This document shows, in pieces, positions 1 to 8,163 of a stretch of 15,658 nucleotides of DNA (positions within the stretch are counted from its first letter, which is position 1; each line of letters begins with the position of its first letter). The position numbers and the translations under genes are program-made. The DNA comes from an uncultured Eubacteriales bacterium. GTDB taxonomy: Bacteria > Bacillota > Clostridia > Oscillospirales > Acutalibacteraceae. The stretch lies in the NCBI GenBank assembly GCA_958417225.1, contig CATZCM010000031.1:1-15658 (forward strand), in the 5' to 3' direction. The notes beneath the pieces are model-generated. The model saw nothing but the letters and a program-made list of their open reading frames with translations. It was not told the DNA's origin and searched no databases.

Positions 1-343
1 AGAGGAATAAAGGTTATTGTATTAAGTTGAGGAGACTCGCAAGCAAAAAAAGCAATGTATCGCACTAATAAAACGGATGCGATTAGTTCTCTTTGGCGAA
101 CCTTTCTTTTCAAAAGGGGAATAAAGGTTATTGTATTAAGTTGAGGAGACTCGCAAGCAAAAAAAGCAACGTATCGCACTAATGAAACGGATGCGATTAG
201 TTCTCTCTGGCGAACCTTTCTTTTCAAAAGAGGAATAAAGGTTATTGTATTAAGTTGAGGAGACTCGCAAGCAAAAAAAGCAACGTATCGCACTAATGAA
301 ACGGATGCGATTAGTTTTCTTTGGCGAACCTTTCTTTTTCAAA
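1..343. repeat. Three-copy 114-bp intergenic tandem repeat
   Basis: Three near-identical units with a period of exactly 114 bp (for example GGAATAAAGG begins at 4, 118 and 232). The copies differ by only a few substitutions, and the last has one extra T. The window opens inside a unit, so the array may continue upstream. Each unit has a short internal dyad, ACTAAT with ATTAGT around the GAAACGGATGCG segment. Its end (AACCTTTCTTTT) can pair with the start of the next unit (AAAGGTT), so each junction can form a hairpin. Stops interrupt the forward frames and no ribosome site is seen, so I treat it as non-coding. Its role is unknown. It resembles the dispersed palindromic intergenic repeats of gut Clostridia, but that is from memory. 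Confidence 0.9.
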
Positions 344-351
344 AGAAAGGT
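328..351 (+). promoter_or_regulatory. Perfect hairpin in the nifJ 5' leader
   Basis: ACCTTTCTTTT (328-338) pairs perfectly with AAAAGAAAGGT (341-351), an 11-bp stem closing on a TC turn. It is formed by the end of the third 114-bp unit plus unique sequence. It lies 7 bp before the nifJ ribosome site GGAGG (359-363). No T tract follows, so it is not an obvious terminator. An mRNA-stabilising or processing structure is possible but unproven. Confidence 0.6.
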
Positions 352-373
352 GGAGAATGGAGGTTAACAAAAA

Positions 374-3300
374 ATGAAAAGATCTATGAAAACAATGGAC
401 GGAAACACAGCTGCCGCTCACGTATCGTATGCATTCACAGACGTAGCAGCTATATATCCGATCACGCCATCATCGGTAATGGCAGACGAGACAGACAAAT
501 ACTCATCCAGTGGACGAAAGAATCTTTTTGGCCAAGAGGTTCGGGTAACAGAAATGCAATCTGAGGCAGGAGCAGCAGGGGCAGTTCACGGATCTCTGGC
601 AGCAGGGGCACTCACAACCACGTACACAGCATCTCAGGGACTTTTACTAATGATCCCCAATATGTATAAAATGGCGGGAGAACTACTTCCGAGTGTAATA
701 CACGTATCAGCAAGAGCACTCACTAGTCATGCGCTATCGATATTTGGAGATCACTCAGATGTTTATGCATGTCGCCAAACCGGATATGCAATGCTTTGTT
801 CCTGTAGTCCACAAGAAGTAATGGACTTATCTGCAGTAGCACACTTATCTGCAATCAAAGGTCGAGTTCCATTTTTACATTTCTTTGATGGATTCCGCAC
901 ATCTCATGAACTTCAAAAAATTGAGACATGGGACTACGAAACACTCGGAGAGATGCTTGATTGGGAAGCAGTGGAAAAATTCAGGCGCAGGTCACTGAAC
1001 CCAGAACATCCTGTATTAAGGGGTTCTGCGCAAAATGACGATATCTTCTTCCAGGCAAGGGAAGCATGCAACAAATACTACGACAACGTTCCAGAAGTAG
1101 TAGTAAATTACATGAATGAGGTAAATAAACGTATAGGCACAGATTACAAACCGTTCAACTACTATGGTCCAAAGGATGCCCGTAAAGTTATAATAGCAAT
1201 GGGTTCGGTATGTGAAACTATTGAAGAAGTAGTAGATTACATGAATGCAGCAGGTGATAAAGTTGGACTCATCAAAGTACGGTTATATAGACCATTTGTG
1301 GCAAAATACCTTTTAGACGTAATGCCAGAAACAGTTGAACACATTTCAGTACTTGATAGGACAAAAGAACCTGGATCAATCGGTGAACCACTTTACTTAG
1401 ATGTTTTAGCAGCATTAGCAGGAACGAAATTCTCATCGATTCCAGTATACACAGGCAGGTATGGCCTCAGTTCAAAAGACACTGAACCAGGCGACATCAT
1501 AGCAGTATACAATAACATGTCTTCAAATTCACCGAAACGTCGTTTCACGATAGGAATAGTAGACGATGTAACGAACCTCTCTCTCGAAGTGAAAGATAAT
1601 CCAGACACGACACCTAGTGATACTACCTCGTGCAAATTCTGGGGCTTAGGATCAGACGGAACAGTAGGCGCAAACAAAAATTCCATTAAAATCATTGGTG
1701 ATCATACAGACATGTTTGTCCAGGGCTACTTCGCATATGACTCCAAAAAATCTGGAGGATTAACGGTGTCACATTTACGGTTTGGTCACTCCCCGATAAA
1801 ATCAACCTACTATGTACACAAAGCGGACTTCGTAGCGTGCCACAACTCATCATACGTACACAAGTACGACATAGTAGATGATATCAAAGAAGGCGGTAAC
1901 TTCTTATTAAACTGTTCATGGGATGCGAAAGAGCTTGACGAAAAACTTCCTGCAAAAATGAAAAAAATAATAGCCGACAAAAAAATCAACTTCTACATTA
2001 TTGACGGAATCAAGATTGGCAAAGAACTAGGACTAGGTGGCAGAATTAATACAATTCTACAATCGGCTTTCTTCAAGATAGCAAACATCATTCCACCAGA
2101 GGATGCCGTAAAATACATGAAGGATGCAGCGACGAAATCATATGGCAAAAAGGGTCAAAACATAGTTGACATGAACCATAAGGCAATTGAGCGCGGGATG
2201 CAGGATGTACACAAGGTAGATGTTCCGGATAGCTGGAAAACCGCAAATGATGAAGAAATCCAAGATATTGCTACAGGTAACCGCAAAGATTTAGTAGACT
2301 ATGTAAACGGAATCTTGAAACCAGTAAACAATTATAAAGGAAACGAATTACCGGTATCAGCATTTGAAAAGTATGCAGATGGAACAGTTCCACAAGGTTC
2401 CTCCGCATATGAGAAACGCGGAATTGCAGTAGACGTACCAGAATGGAAACCAGAAAACTGTATTCAGTGTAACTTTTGTTCATTTGTATGCCCGCATGCG
2501 GTAATCCGCCCAGTAGCACTCACTGAAGAAGAGGCTGTAAACGCACCGGAGGGTACAAAAACTTTACCAATGACAGGAATGAACGACAAAAAATTCTGTA
2601 TGACAGTATCGACATTAGACTGCACAGGTTGCGGAATATGTGCACAAGTATGCCCAGGCAAAAAAGGCAATAAAGCACTTGAAATGAAACCAATTGAGTC
2701 TCAAATGAAGGAACAAGATATATTCAATTACTGCAGAGGCCTTGATCCGAAACCTGAAATTGAGGAAAAATTCAAGGATACCACAGTAAAGGGCAGCCAA
2801 TTCAAACAACCTTTGCTAGAATTCTCAGGCGCATGTGCAGGTTGCGGAGAGACTCCGTACGCAAAATTAGCAACTCAGTTATTTGGTGACAGGATGTACA
2901 TCGCAAACGCAACAGGATGTTCTTCAATCTGGGGAGGATCTGCACCTGCAACACCATACACTGTAAATCACAAAGGTTTCGGTCCAGCATGGCAAAACTC
3001 TCTATTTGAAGACAATGCTGAATTTGGATACGGAATGACATTAGCGCAAAATGCACTCAGATTAAAGTTACGCAGTTATGTTGAGAATATAATTGAAAAA
3101 ACTGCAGATTCAGAGTTAAAGGGCATTTGTGATCAATACATTTCAACGTTCAGTGACAGCAGAGAAAACCGTAAAGCATCGGATGATTTAATTGAAAAAC
3201 TGGAACACGTAGCAACAGGTACAGATGAAACTTCAGAGTTTGCGAAGAAACTTCTAAAAGACAAAGACTTCCTTGCAAAGAAATCTATGTGGATCTTTGG

Positions 3301-3943
3301 CGGAGATGGTTGGGCATATGATATTGGATTTGGTGGACTAGATCATGTAATTGCATCTGGTGAAAATGTAAACATTTTAGTATTCGACACAGAAGTTTAC
3401 TCTAACACAGGCGGACAATCTTCAAAAGCAACTCCAACTGGAGCAGTAGCACAATTTGCATCAGCCGGTAAACAAGTAAAGAAAAAAGATCTTGCAGGTA
3501 TTGCAATGAGTTATGGATATGTGTATGTAGCACAGATTTCTATGGGAGCAGATTACAATCAGTGCATAAAAGCATTTGTAGAGGCAGAAAGGTACAATGG
3601 CCCATCTATCATCATCGCATACGCACCATGCATCAACCATGGAATAAAAGGAGGCATGAGTGTAGCTCAGCTTGAGGAGAAAAAGGCTGTTCAGGCTGGA
3701 TATTGGAACCTATTCAGATTCAACCCTGAACTCAAGGCACAAGGTAAAAATCCATTAACTATTGATAGCAAAGCTCCAACATCTAGTTATCGTGATTTTA
3801 TTTTAAATGAAGTTCGATATAGTTCACTCACGCGTGCGTTCCCGGATAGAGCAGAGGAACTTTTCGATAAAGCAGAGGAACAGGCAACTGATAGATATGA
3901 TCATTTGCAAAAACTCTCAAAAATGTACGATCCAGAAAATTAA
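374..3943 (+). CDS. nifJ: Pyruvate:ferredoxin (flavodoxin) oxidoreductase, single-chain
   Basis: Oxidatively decarboxylates pyruvate to acetyl-CoA and CO2 and passes electrons to ferredoxin; this is the central anaerobic pyruvate enzyme, in the cytoplasm. The 1189 residues show the full single-chain order. The N-terminal pyruvate domain has YPITPSS (28-34, Thr31), Glu64 in TEMQSEAGA and Arg114 in SARAL. A second transketolase-like domain and the EKR domain follow. The two-cluster ferredoxin domain has CxxCxxCxxxC at Cys696-706 and Cys750-760. The C-terminal thiamine-diphosphate domain has Cys821/Cys824 in CAGCGE, Cys849, GDGWAYDIG near 977-985, YSNTGGQSSKA near 1009-1019 and Cys1086. Every expected cofactor ligand is present. 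It ends soon after this domain and lacks the long C-terminal extension of the Desulfovibrio africanus enzyme. The ATG has GGAGG 10 bp upstream. Ala, Val and Thr codons end mostly in A. No promoter is obvious in the window; the leader consists of the 114-bp repeats. A terminator follows, so it appears monocistronic at its 3' end. Confidence 0.98.
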   Translation: MKRSMKTMDGNTAAAHVSYAFTDVAAIYPITPSSVMADETDKYSSSGRKNLFGQEVRVTEMQSEAGAAGAVHGSLAAGALTTTYTASQGLLLMIPNMYKMAGELLPSVIHVSARALTSHALSIFGDHSDVYACRQTGYAMLCSCSPQEVMDLSAVAHLSAIKGRVPFLHFFDGFRTSHELQKIETWDYETLGEMLDWEAVEKFRRRSLNPEHPVLRGSAQNDDIFFQAREACNKYYDNVPEVVVNYMNEVNKRIGTDYKPFNYYGPKDARKVIIAMGSVCETIEEVVDYMNAAGDKVGLIKVRLYRPFVAKYLLDVMPETVEHISVLDRTKEPGSIGEPLYLDVLAALAGTKFSSIPVYTGRYGLSSKDTEPGDIIAVYNNMSSNSPKRRFTIGIVDDVTNLSLEVKDNPDTTPSDTTSCKFWGLGSDGTVGANKNSIKIIGDHTDMFVQGYFAYDSKKSGGLTVSHLRFGHSPIKSTYYVHKADFVACHNSSYVHKYDIVDDIKEGGNFLLNCSWDAKELDEKLPAKMKKIIADKKINFYIIDGIKIGKELGLGGRINTILQSAFFKIANIIPPEDAVKYMKDAATKSYGKKGQNIVDMNHKAIERGMQDVHKVDVPDSWKTANDEEIQDIATGNRKDLVDYVNGILKPVNNYKGNELPVSAFEKYADGTVPQGSSAYEKRGIAVDVPEWKPENCIQCNFCSFVCPHAVIRPVALTEEEAVNAPEGTKTLPMTGMNDKKFCMTVSTLDCTGCGICAQVCPGKKGNKALEMKPIESQMKEQDIFNYCRGLDPKPEIEEKFKDTTVKGSQFKQPLLEFSGACAGCGETPYAKLATQLFGDRMYIANATGCSSIWGGSAPATPYTVNHKGFGPAWQNSLFEDNAEFGYGMTLAQNALRLKLRSYVENIIEKTADSELKGICDQYISTFSDSRENRKASDDLIEKLEHVATGTDETSEFAKKLLKDKDFLAKKSMWIFGGDGWAYDIGFGGLDHVIASGENVNILVFDTEVYSNTGGQSSKATPTGAVAQFASAGKQVKKKDLAGIAMSYGYVYVAQISMGADYNQCIKAFVEAERYNGPSIIIAYAPCINHGIKGGMSVAQLEEKKAVQAGYWNLFRFNPELKAQGKNPLTIDSKAPTSSYRDFILNEVRYSSLTRAFPDRAEELFDKAEEQATDRYDHLQKLSKMYDPEN

Positions 3944-3952
3944 TTATAAAAG

Positions 3953-3988
3953 TGGGAGGTGGTAATTAACTACCTCCTATTTTTATTA
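3953..3988 (+). terminator. Rho-independent terminator of nifJ
   Basis: GGAGGTGGT (3955-3963) pairs with ACTACCTCC (3969-3977) around an AATTA loop, a 9-bp stem with one G-U pair. The run ATTTTTATTATA follows. It begins 10 bp after the nifJ stop codon. Confidence 0.85.
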
Positions 3989-4387
3989 TAGTTTGGTTGG
4001 TACGTATGAGTCTAAGAACGAAAATTTGTTTCGTATTTTGTAAAAAAGGATACTAATTGAAACCGGGATAAAAATATTAAAATTGGATTTCATAACATAG
4101 CAGTGTGTTATTGAGGTCTTTTTTTTACATTATGGAGTAGTGCAAAAATGAAAGATACTCACTTCAAAAAACATTTAAGATAGAAAATGTCTGTAAAAGC
4201 CTGAAAATATTGAATTATTACCTTATCACCGTAATAAATGAAGAGTTTATACGTTCCAAATATTAAGGTATATCTGAAATATGTAAGCCTTTTAATTATT
4301 TATGATTGATCTACTACGTATCAAACAATACGCACCGTAGTATGTGATATGGGTAGGTTTTCATCATTTTCTAACGCAGTCTAATTA
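3989..4387. other. Gene-free AT-rich spacer with two weak dyads
   Basis: No open frame with a ribosome site was found on either strand. Two weak structures are visible. ATAACATA/TGTGTTAT (4092-4111) is followed by an 8-T run at 4119-4126 and could be a backup terminator for nifJ. TACTACG (4312-4318) pairs with CGTAGTA (4336-4342) across a 17-bp loop. Nothing else is recognised. Confidence 0.4.
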
Positions 4388-4414
4388 GGGGCCGAAAGCA
4401 AAGCCTTCGGCCCC
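4388..4414 (-). terminator. GC-rich hairpin after the surface-protein operon
   Basis: GGGGCCGAA (4388-4396) pairs with TTCGGCCCC (4406-4414), a 9-bp GC-rich stem standing out in AT-rich DNA. On the minus strand it comes 23 bp after the stop of the 46-residue peptide, the expected place for an operon terminator. Neither strand has a clear T tract after it, so it could instead be a 3'-stabilising or bidirectional structure. Confidence 0.45.
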
Positions 4415-4437
4415 CAAGATCACAAATACAAATTTTA

Positions 4438-4578
4438 TTAGAACGTAATATATCCACTACCACCTCTACCGTCTGTGTCTATTCCATTTTCGTGTACATC
4501 GAGCGATACAGTCATAATATCCTCCTGACTAAATTCAATTATTTTCGTTTCTGGGTTAATATATTTTTCTTTTTTCAT
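4438..4578 (-). CDS. 46-residue small peptide downstream of the surface protein
   Basis: Found by translating the minus strand: ATG at 4578, tandem TAA TAA stop, peptide starting MKKEKYINPETKIIEFSQED and ending GRGGSGYITF. The ribosome site AAAGGA sits 9 bp before the ATG, and the gene starts only 17 bp after the surface-protein stop, so the two should share one transcript. The peptide has no signal sequence or membrane segment. Its lysine-rich start with a P-E-x-x-I-I-E-F stretch, an acidic segment and a Gly-rich tail resemble short Lys-Tyr-x-x-Pro-Glu peptides common in gut Clostridia, whose function I do not know (recollection, not a search). It has no Cys. A modified-peptide precursor is possible, but no modifying enzyme is nearby. 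Confidence 0.7.
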   Translation of the reverse strand: MKKEKYINPETKIIEFSQEDIMTVSLDVHENGIDTDGRGGSGYITF

Positions 4579-4595
4579 TGTACACATTCCTTTCT

Positions 4596-7500
4596 TTAAT
4601 TTGTGCTTGACTTGTCAGCTTTGTAAGCTTTTGCAGATATGTAATAATAATACATTGATTGCATTAAAAGTGCTAAGTTTTCATCACAATCTTTTTTTGC
4701 CTCAAGATATTTTGAACATATGTAATCAAGTGGTGACACGGAAATGCTTTCCTCAGGCGACCCTGGTTTTGTTGCTACTAATGTAACTTCCTTATCGAGT
4801 GCTGCCGGGGAAAATCCATTTACATCAATAAATTTATCGCCATTATCCTTTACCACTACTTCTCCTTTATTTGATCCATTATAATGAACCTTAAGAGTAA
4901 CACCACTTAAATCAACTTCAGTAAGTATAAACTTTAGTGTAATTTTCTCTTGTAATAGGAGCGTATAACTTACACTATTTTTAAATATCCCGCCCATTGC
5001 AGCTTGGCTTTGGGATTCGCCCTCAGATTCAGGTTCGGTTTTGGGTTCAGCTGCTTTTGCTCTTTTTTCACATTCAGATTCAAAATCAGCCATATATGGT
5101 TTTATATACTCTTTTATTTTGCTGATTATGAAGGTAAACGCATCTAAATGACTTGCTTCAAAGCAGAGCCTTACTGCACAACCGTATAGGTATGTTGCTC
5201 GTACCAAATTTTTCAGTGAAAGCAACTCTTTCACTTCTGTATTACCACCTGCCTCTAGTCCAATCACGCGCTGAATATAAGCCTCAACGGAACAATTACG
5301 TGTGTATGCTCCTTTATCGTTTGAATATGATACTTTAATTATTCTAGACATCTGATCAGCGTTAAGTGGGCACCTGTATTGGAAGTATTCGACACCAAAT
5401 ATTGTCTTTTTATCACTTTCGGGAACAACATCTACTACTTTTTTATCATCTAAAAATGAGCAACTTATTTTTTCATATTTTTCTGTAGTATAGAAGTTAA
5501 TAGTAACTTGATCTTGCAAGTTTAGATTTACATATATTTTTGAGGTTCCATCCAACAGAATAACCGGAAGGTCAGTGGTTTCCTGTCCCTTTAAAACAAC
5601 AAGACCATTGGTGCTAGAAAGAGCATTTTTACAGTCACTTAAATCATACGTTTTTTTGGTTGTATCAAGTGTTACGACTGATCCTACGAACAGTGCTGAT
5701 AAAAAATTAGTGAGTAATTTGGGGGTAAAGACGGGTGCTGTTTTTTCTGTAGTACCTTCACTATTGTTATCCGAGGCACTTGTATCCGTTGCTTCTTCTG
5801 TAGTAGTTTCGCTATCGTCCGTTTTTAAAGGTATTTCAATTTCTGAGAATATATCGGTCTTAGAGGAACGAACTACACATGATCCAGTTATATTTTCAAT
5901 TTTAGCGCCATCCGTCAAATCGTATACAACAGTACAGTTATAGCCCAAATTAAAAATACTGCTTGCTGTTCCATATAACACGAATATAGCATCTTTTATC
6001 CCTAAATTATCTTGGAGTGTTATAGCACTCGTCTCTCCAGGCTTACCTAAAACTACTACTTTTATTTTTGTCGACTCGAGGGAATTTTTGGCTATTGTTG
6101 CGTTCCCACTGACAGATAAACGCTGTAATTTTGTATACTTCAAAAAAAATTCAGAATCTATAGTAATAGATTTGCTATAATACTCAATATCCATATCAGT
6201 GATATTATCAAAATTTCCGGAAGGTTGCGGGAATGACCTTAGACTTGACAAATAATTTACCTTATTAGGGTTCTCTGTAGTAATAAAAGTCACCTTATTT
6301 AACCTTACTTTTGGTGGCCACTTTTCCGTGCTCTCGAATTCTTTCAAGTGCGGATAGTACAGATAATCCCTCCTACTTCCTACCTCACTACTCTCTCCCT
6401 CACTACTCTCTCCCTTAATGTATTTGAAATGCCATACTCCCGTATTACCGGAAATTCCTACCATTCCGGATGCATCCCCTGTCATCTCTTCTGTCGTGAG
6501 ACCTTCTACATTACTAACACTAACTGAGGAATTTGTGCTGGAGCCGCCATACGCGTTAACCGCACTACACACCTCTTTGTCATAGTAGCAGTTTGTGATA
6601 GCACCTATCCCCGTTATGTCTCCGCACACGCCTCCGACCCTACTTTTTCCCGAAACATCGCCTATATTATAGCAGTTTTTGATGGTAGCTTTTGTTCTAT
6701 CGCCACTGTTGTTATATCCACACACGCCTCCAATTTTTTCGCTCCCCGAAACAGCACCTGCATTATAGCAGTTTTCGATAGTGTCGCTGTTGTATCCGCA
6801 CACACCTCCGACGCTGTTGTTATCCGCCGAAACATCGCCTGCGTTAGAACAGTTTACTATGGCGCCTGTATCGTTGAGTCCGCACACGCCTCCGACCCTA
6901 CTTTTTCCCGAAACATCGCCTGCGTTAGAACAGTAGTTTACTATGGCGTCTGTATAGTTGCATCCGCACACGCCTCCAACACCCCAACTATTATTAAAGT
7001 CCGCCCCCAAAACAGTACCTGCATTAGAGCAGTTTTCGATAGTGTCGCTGTTGTCTCCGCACACACCTCCGACGCTACCATTTCCCGAAACCTTGCCTGT
7101 ATTAGAGCAGTTTTCGATAGTGCCTTTGTTGAGTCCGCACACGCCTCCGACCCTACTACCTTTTCCCGAAACATTGCCTGCGTTAGAGCAGTTTTCGATA
7201 GTGCCGCAGTTGCATCCGCACACGCCTCCGACAAGAATATTTCTCGAAACATCGCCTGCGTTAGAGCAATTTTTGATAGTGTCGCCGTTGTATCCGCACA
7301 CGCCTCCGACACTATCATCTCCCGAAACCTTGCCTGTATTAGAGCAGTTTTCGATAGTGCCGAAGTTGTCTCCGCACACGCCTCCGACATGAGTATTTCC
7401 CGAAACATCGCCTGCGTTAGAGCAATTTTCGATAGTGCCGCGGTTGTATCCGCACACGCCTCCGATATAATTTTGTCCTGTTATGTTTGCATTTTTTATA

Positions 7501-7928
7501 CCTACATTTTTTATTACGCCTCCATTAAAACCAAAGAGTCCAAGATAATTCTCTGTTTCATTTTGTATAGTTAGATTACTTATAGTTAGATTACTTATAG
7601 TAGAATTCTTTCCATCGAAGGTTCCTGTGTATGGTTGCTTATTCGACGTACCTATCGGGGTCCAGGTTGTTGTGCTATATTCATCTAGGTCAATATTTTG
7701 CGTAAGTATAGCACACGCTGCTAGATTTTGATTTTTTCCGTTACTTCCATTAACAATGTCAGCAAATTCAAATAAATTCTCAGCATTTCCTATTTCATAT
7801 GGATCTGATTCTGTTCCTGTTCCTTTAATTGAAGCGTGCACTTTCAGGGTTATTGCTGGCAATAAAGACAGTGCCATAAAAATTGACATCATGATACTAA
7901 ATATTCGTTTACTTAACTTTATTTTCAT
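4596..7928 (-). CDS. Exported GLUG-repeat surface protein with LRR-like region and duplicated C-terminal module
   Basis: A 1110-residue secreted protein with a signal peptide at residues 1-32 (KIKLSKR, hydrophobic core, VHA). Residues about 35-150 form the usual lead-in of GLUG proteins (GTGTESDPYEI, WTPIG, YTGTFDGKNSTISNL). Eleven GLUG-type repeats follow at about 155-455, each with (V/I)GGVCG and an N-C-S/Y-N Cys. A BspA/LRR_5-like stretch lies at about 545-690 (SEFFLKYTKLQRLSVSGN), then a Ser/Thr/Glu linker at about 705-727. Two related C-terminal modules at about 790-930 and 985-1105 each combine a beta-rich part with a helical tail (SVEAYIQRVIG and SVSPLDYICSK). No LPXTG, SLH or dockerin motif is seen, so cell attachment is unclear. 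The likely role is adhesion or surface interaction; the ligand is unknown. AGGAGG lies 7 bp before the ATG. Transcription should start near 8128 from the promoter inside the inverted-repeat segment. Two in-frame 15-bp duplications (6383-6412 and 7566-7595) add repeat-length variation. Confidence 0.9.
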   Translation of the reverse strand: MKIKLSKRIFSIMMSIFMALSLLPAITLKVHASIKGTGTESDPYEIGNAENLFEFADIVNGSNGKNQNLAACAILTQNIDLDEYSTTTWTPIGTSNKQPYTGTFDGKNSTISNLTISNLTIQNETENYLGLFGFNGGVIKNVGIKNANITGQNYIGGVCGYNRGTIENCSNAGDVSGNTHVGGVCGDNFGTIENCSNTGKVSGDDSVGGVCGYNGDTIKNCSNAGDVSRNILVGGVCGCNCGTIENCSNAGNVSGKGSRVGGVCGLNKGTIENCSNTGKVSGNGSVGGVCGDNSDTIENCSNAGTVLGADFNNSWGVGGVCGCNYTDAIVNYCSNAGDVSGKSRVGGVCGLNDTGAIVNCSNAGDVSADNNSVGGVCGYNSDTIENCYNAGAVSGSEKIGGVCGYNNSGDRTKATIKNCYNIGDVSGKSRVGGVCGDITGIGAITNCYYDKEVCSAVNAYGGSSTNSSVSVSNVEGLTTEEMTGDASGMVGISGNTGVWHFKYIKGESSEGESSEVGSRRDYLYYPHLKEFESTEKWPPKVRLNKVTFITTENPNKVNYLSSLRSFPQPSGNFDNITDMDIEYYSKSITIDSEFFLKYTKLQRLSVSGNATIAKNSLESTKIKVVVLGKPGETSAITLQDNLGIKDAIFVLYGTASSIFNLGYNCTVVYDLTDGAKIENITGSCVVRSSKTDIFSEIEIPLKTDDSETTTEEATDTSASDNNSEGTTEKTAPVFTPKLLTNFLSALFVGSVVTLDTTKKTYDLSDCKNALSSTNGLVVLKGQETTDLPVILLDGTSKIYVNLNLQDQVTINFYTTEKYEKISCSFLDDKKVVDVVPESDKKTIFGVEYFQYRCPLNADQMSRIIKVSYSNDKGAYTRNCSVEAYIQRVIGLEAGGNTEVKELLSLKNLVRATYLYGCAVRLCFEASHLDAFTFIISKIKEYIKPYMADFESECEKRAKAAEPKTEPESEGESQSQAAMGGIFKNSVSYTLLLQEKITLKFILTEVDLSGVTLKVHYNGSNKGEVVVKDNGDKFIDVNGFSPAALDKEVTLVATKPGSPEESISVSPLDYICSKYLEAKKDCDENLALLMQSMYYYYISAKAYKADKSSTN
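6620..7471 (-). repeat. Eleven-copy coding repeat array, mostly 78 bp units
   Basis: This is the DNA encoding the GLUG repeats. The three units at the 7470 end are spaced exactly 78 bp (26 codons); later units vary by insertions of a few codons. The conserved block rc(CCGCACACGCCTCC) recurs in nearly every unit and encodes GGVCG. The near-identity of units favours slippage or recombination that changes copy number. It also opens long frames in other phases on both strands, which are not genes. Confidence 0.9.
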
Positions 7929-8042
7929 TTAAATTCCTCCTATTCAATATTTCCTTATTTTTTTTCATCCAAGTCAATATTGCATTTGTCACCCCTTTCA
8001 CATATTAGCAACTTTCAAGTAAATTCACTACTGTATTTCCCG

Positions 8043-8075
8043 TTTTACCACGAAATACATATTCTGTGGTAAAAA
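8043..8075 (+). repeat. Left inverted repeat of putative invertible switch
   Basis: A 33-bp sequence running from TTTTACCACG to CTGTGGTAAAAA. It is the perfect reverse complement (33 of 33) of 8366-8398, and identity stops abruptly on both sides. The site is itself a quasi-palindrome: TTTTACCAC and GTGGTAAAA arms flank an imperfectly symmetric centre. It lies in the 5' leader of the surface-protein transcript. Confidence 0.95.
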
Positions 8076-8134
8076 TTGTAGGCTAAAAACATAATGTTGA
8101 ACAAAATTAAAATTCAATTTAGCTAAACAAAAAC

Positions 8135-8163
8135 ATTATACTACACTATTTTGGAAATGTCAA
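8135..8163 (-). promoter_or_regulatory. Consensus sigma-A promoter of the surface-protein operon, inside the invertible segment
   Basis: On the minus strand: -35 TTGACA (8158-8163), a 17-bp spacer, -10 TATAAT (8135-8140); both boxes are perfect. Transcription should start near 8128, giving a leader of about 200 nt that includes the left inverted repeat. I see no comparably strong promoter pointing the other way inside the segment. Confidence 0.85.

Noticed and set aside
1..343. Minus-strand reading frame through the 114-bp repeats (period divisible by three)
   Set aside because: A stop occurs in every unit and no start or ribosome site fits; best seen as non-coding.
6941..7408. Long open frames in other phases of the GLUG repeat region, on both strands
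   Set aside because: They arise because the repeat unit is a multiple of three, so any open phase stays open. They have no ribosome sites and overlap a well-supported gene.
6620..7471. Regular 78-bp repeats as a CRISPR array
   Set aside because: The units are coding and repeat along their whole length; there are no unique spacers and no cas genes.
7900..7956. Short frame starting MKKNKEIL overlapping the surface-protein start, and a three-codon ORF just upstream of it
   Set aside because: The longer one has no ribosome site of its own; both are too short and undistinguished to call leader peptides.
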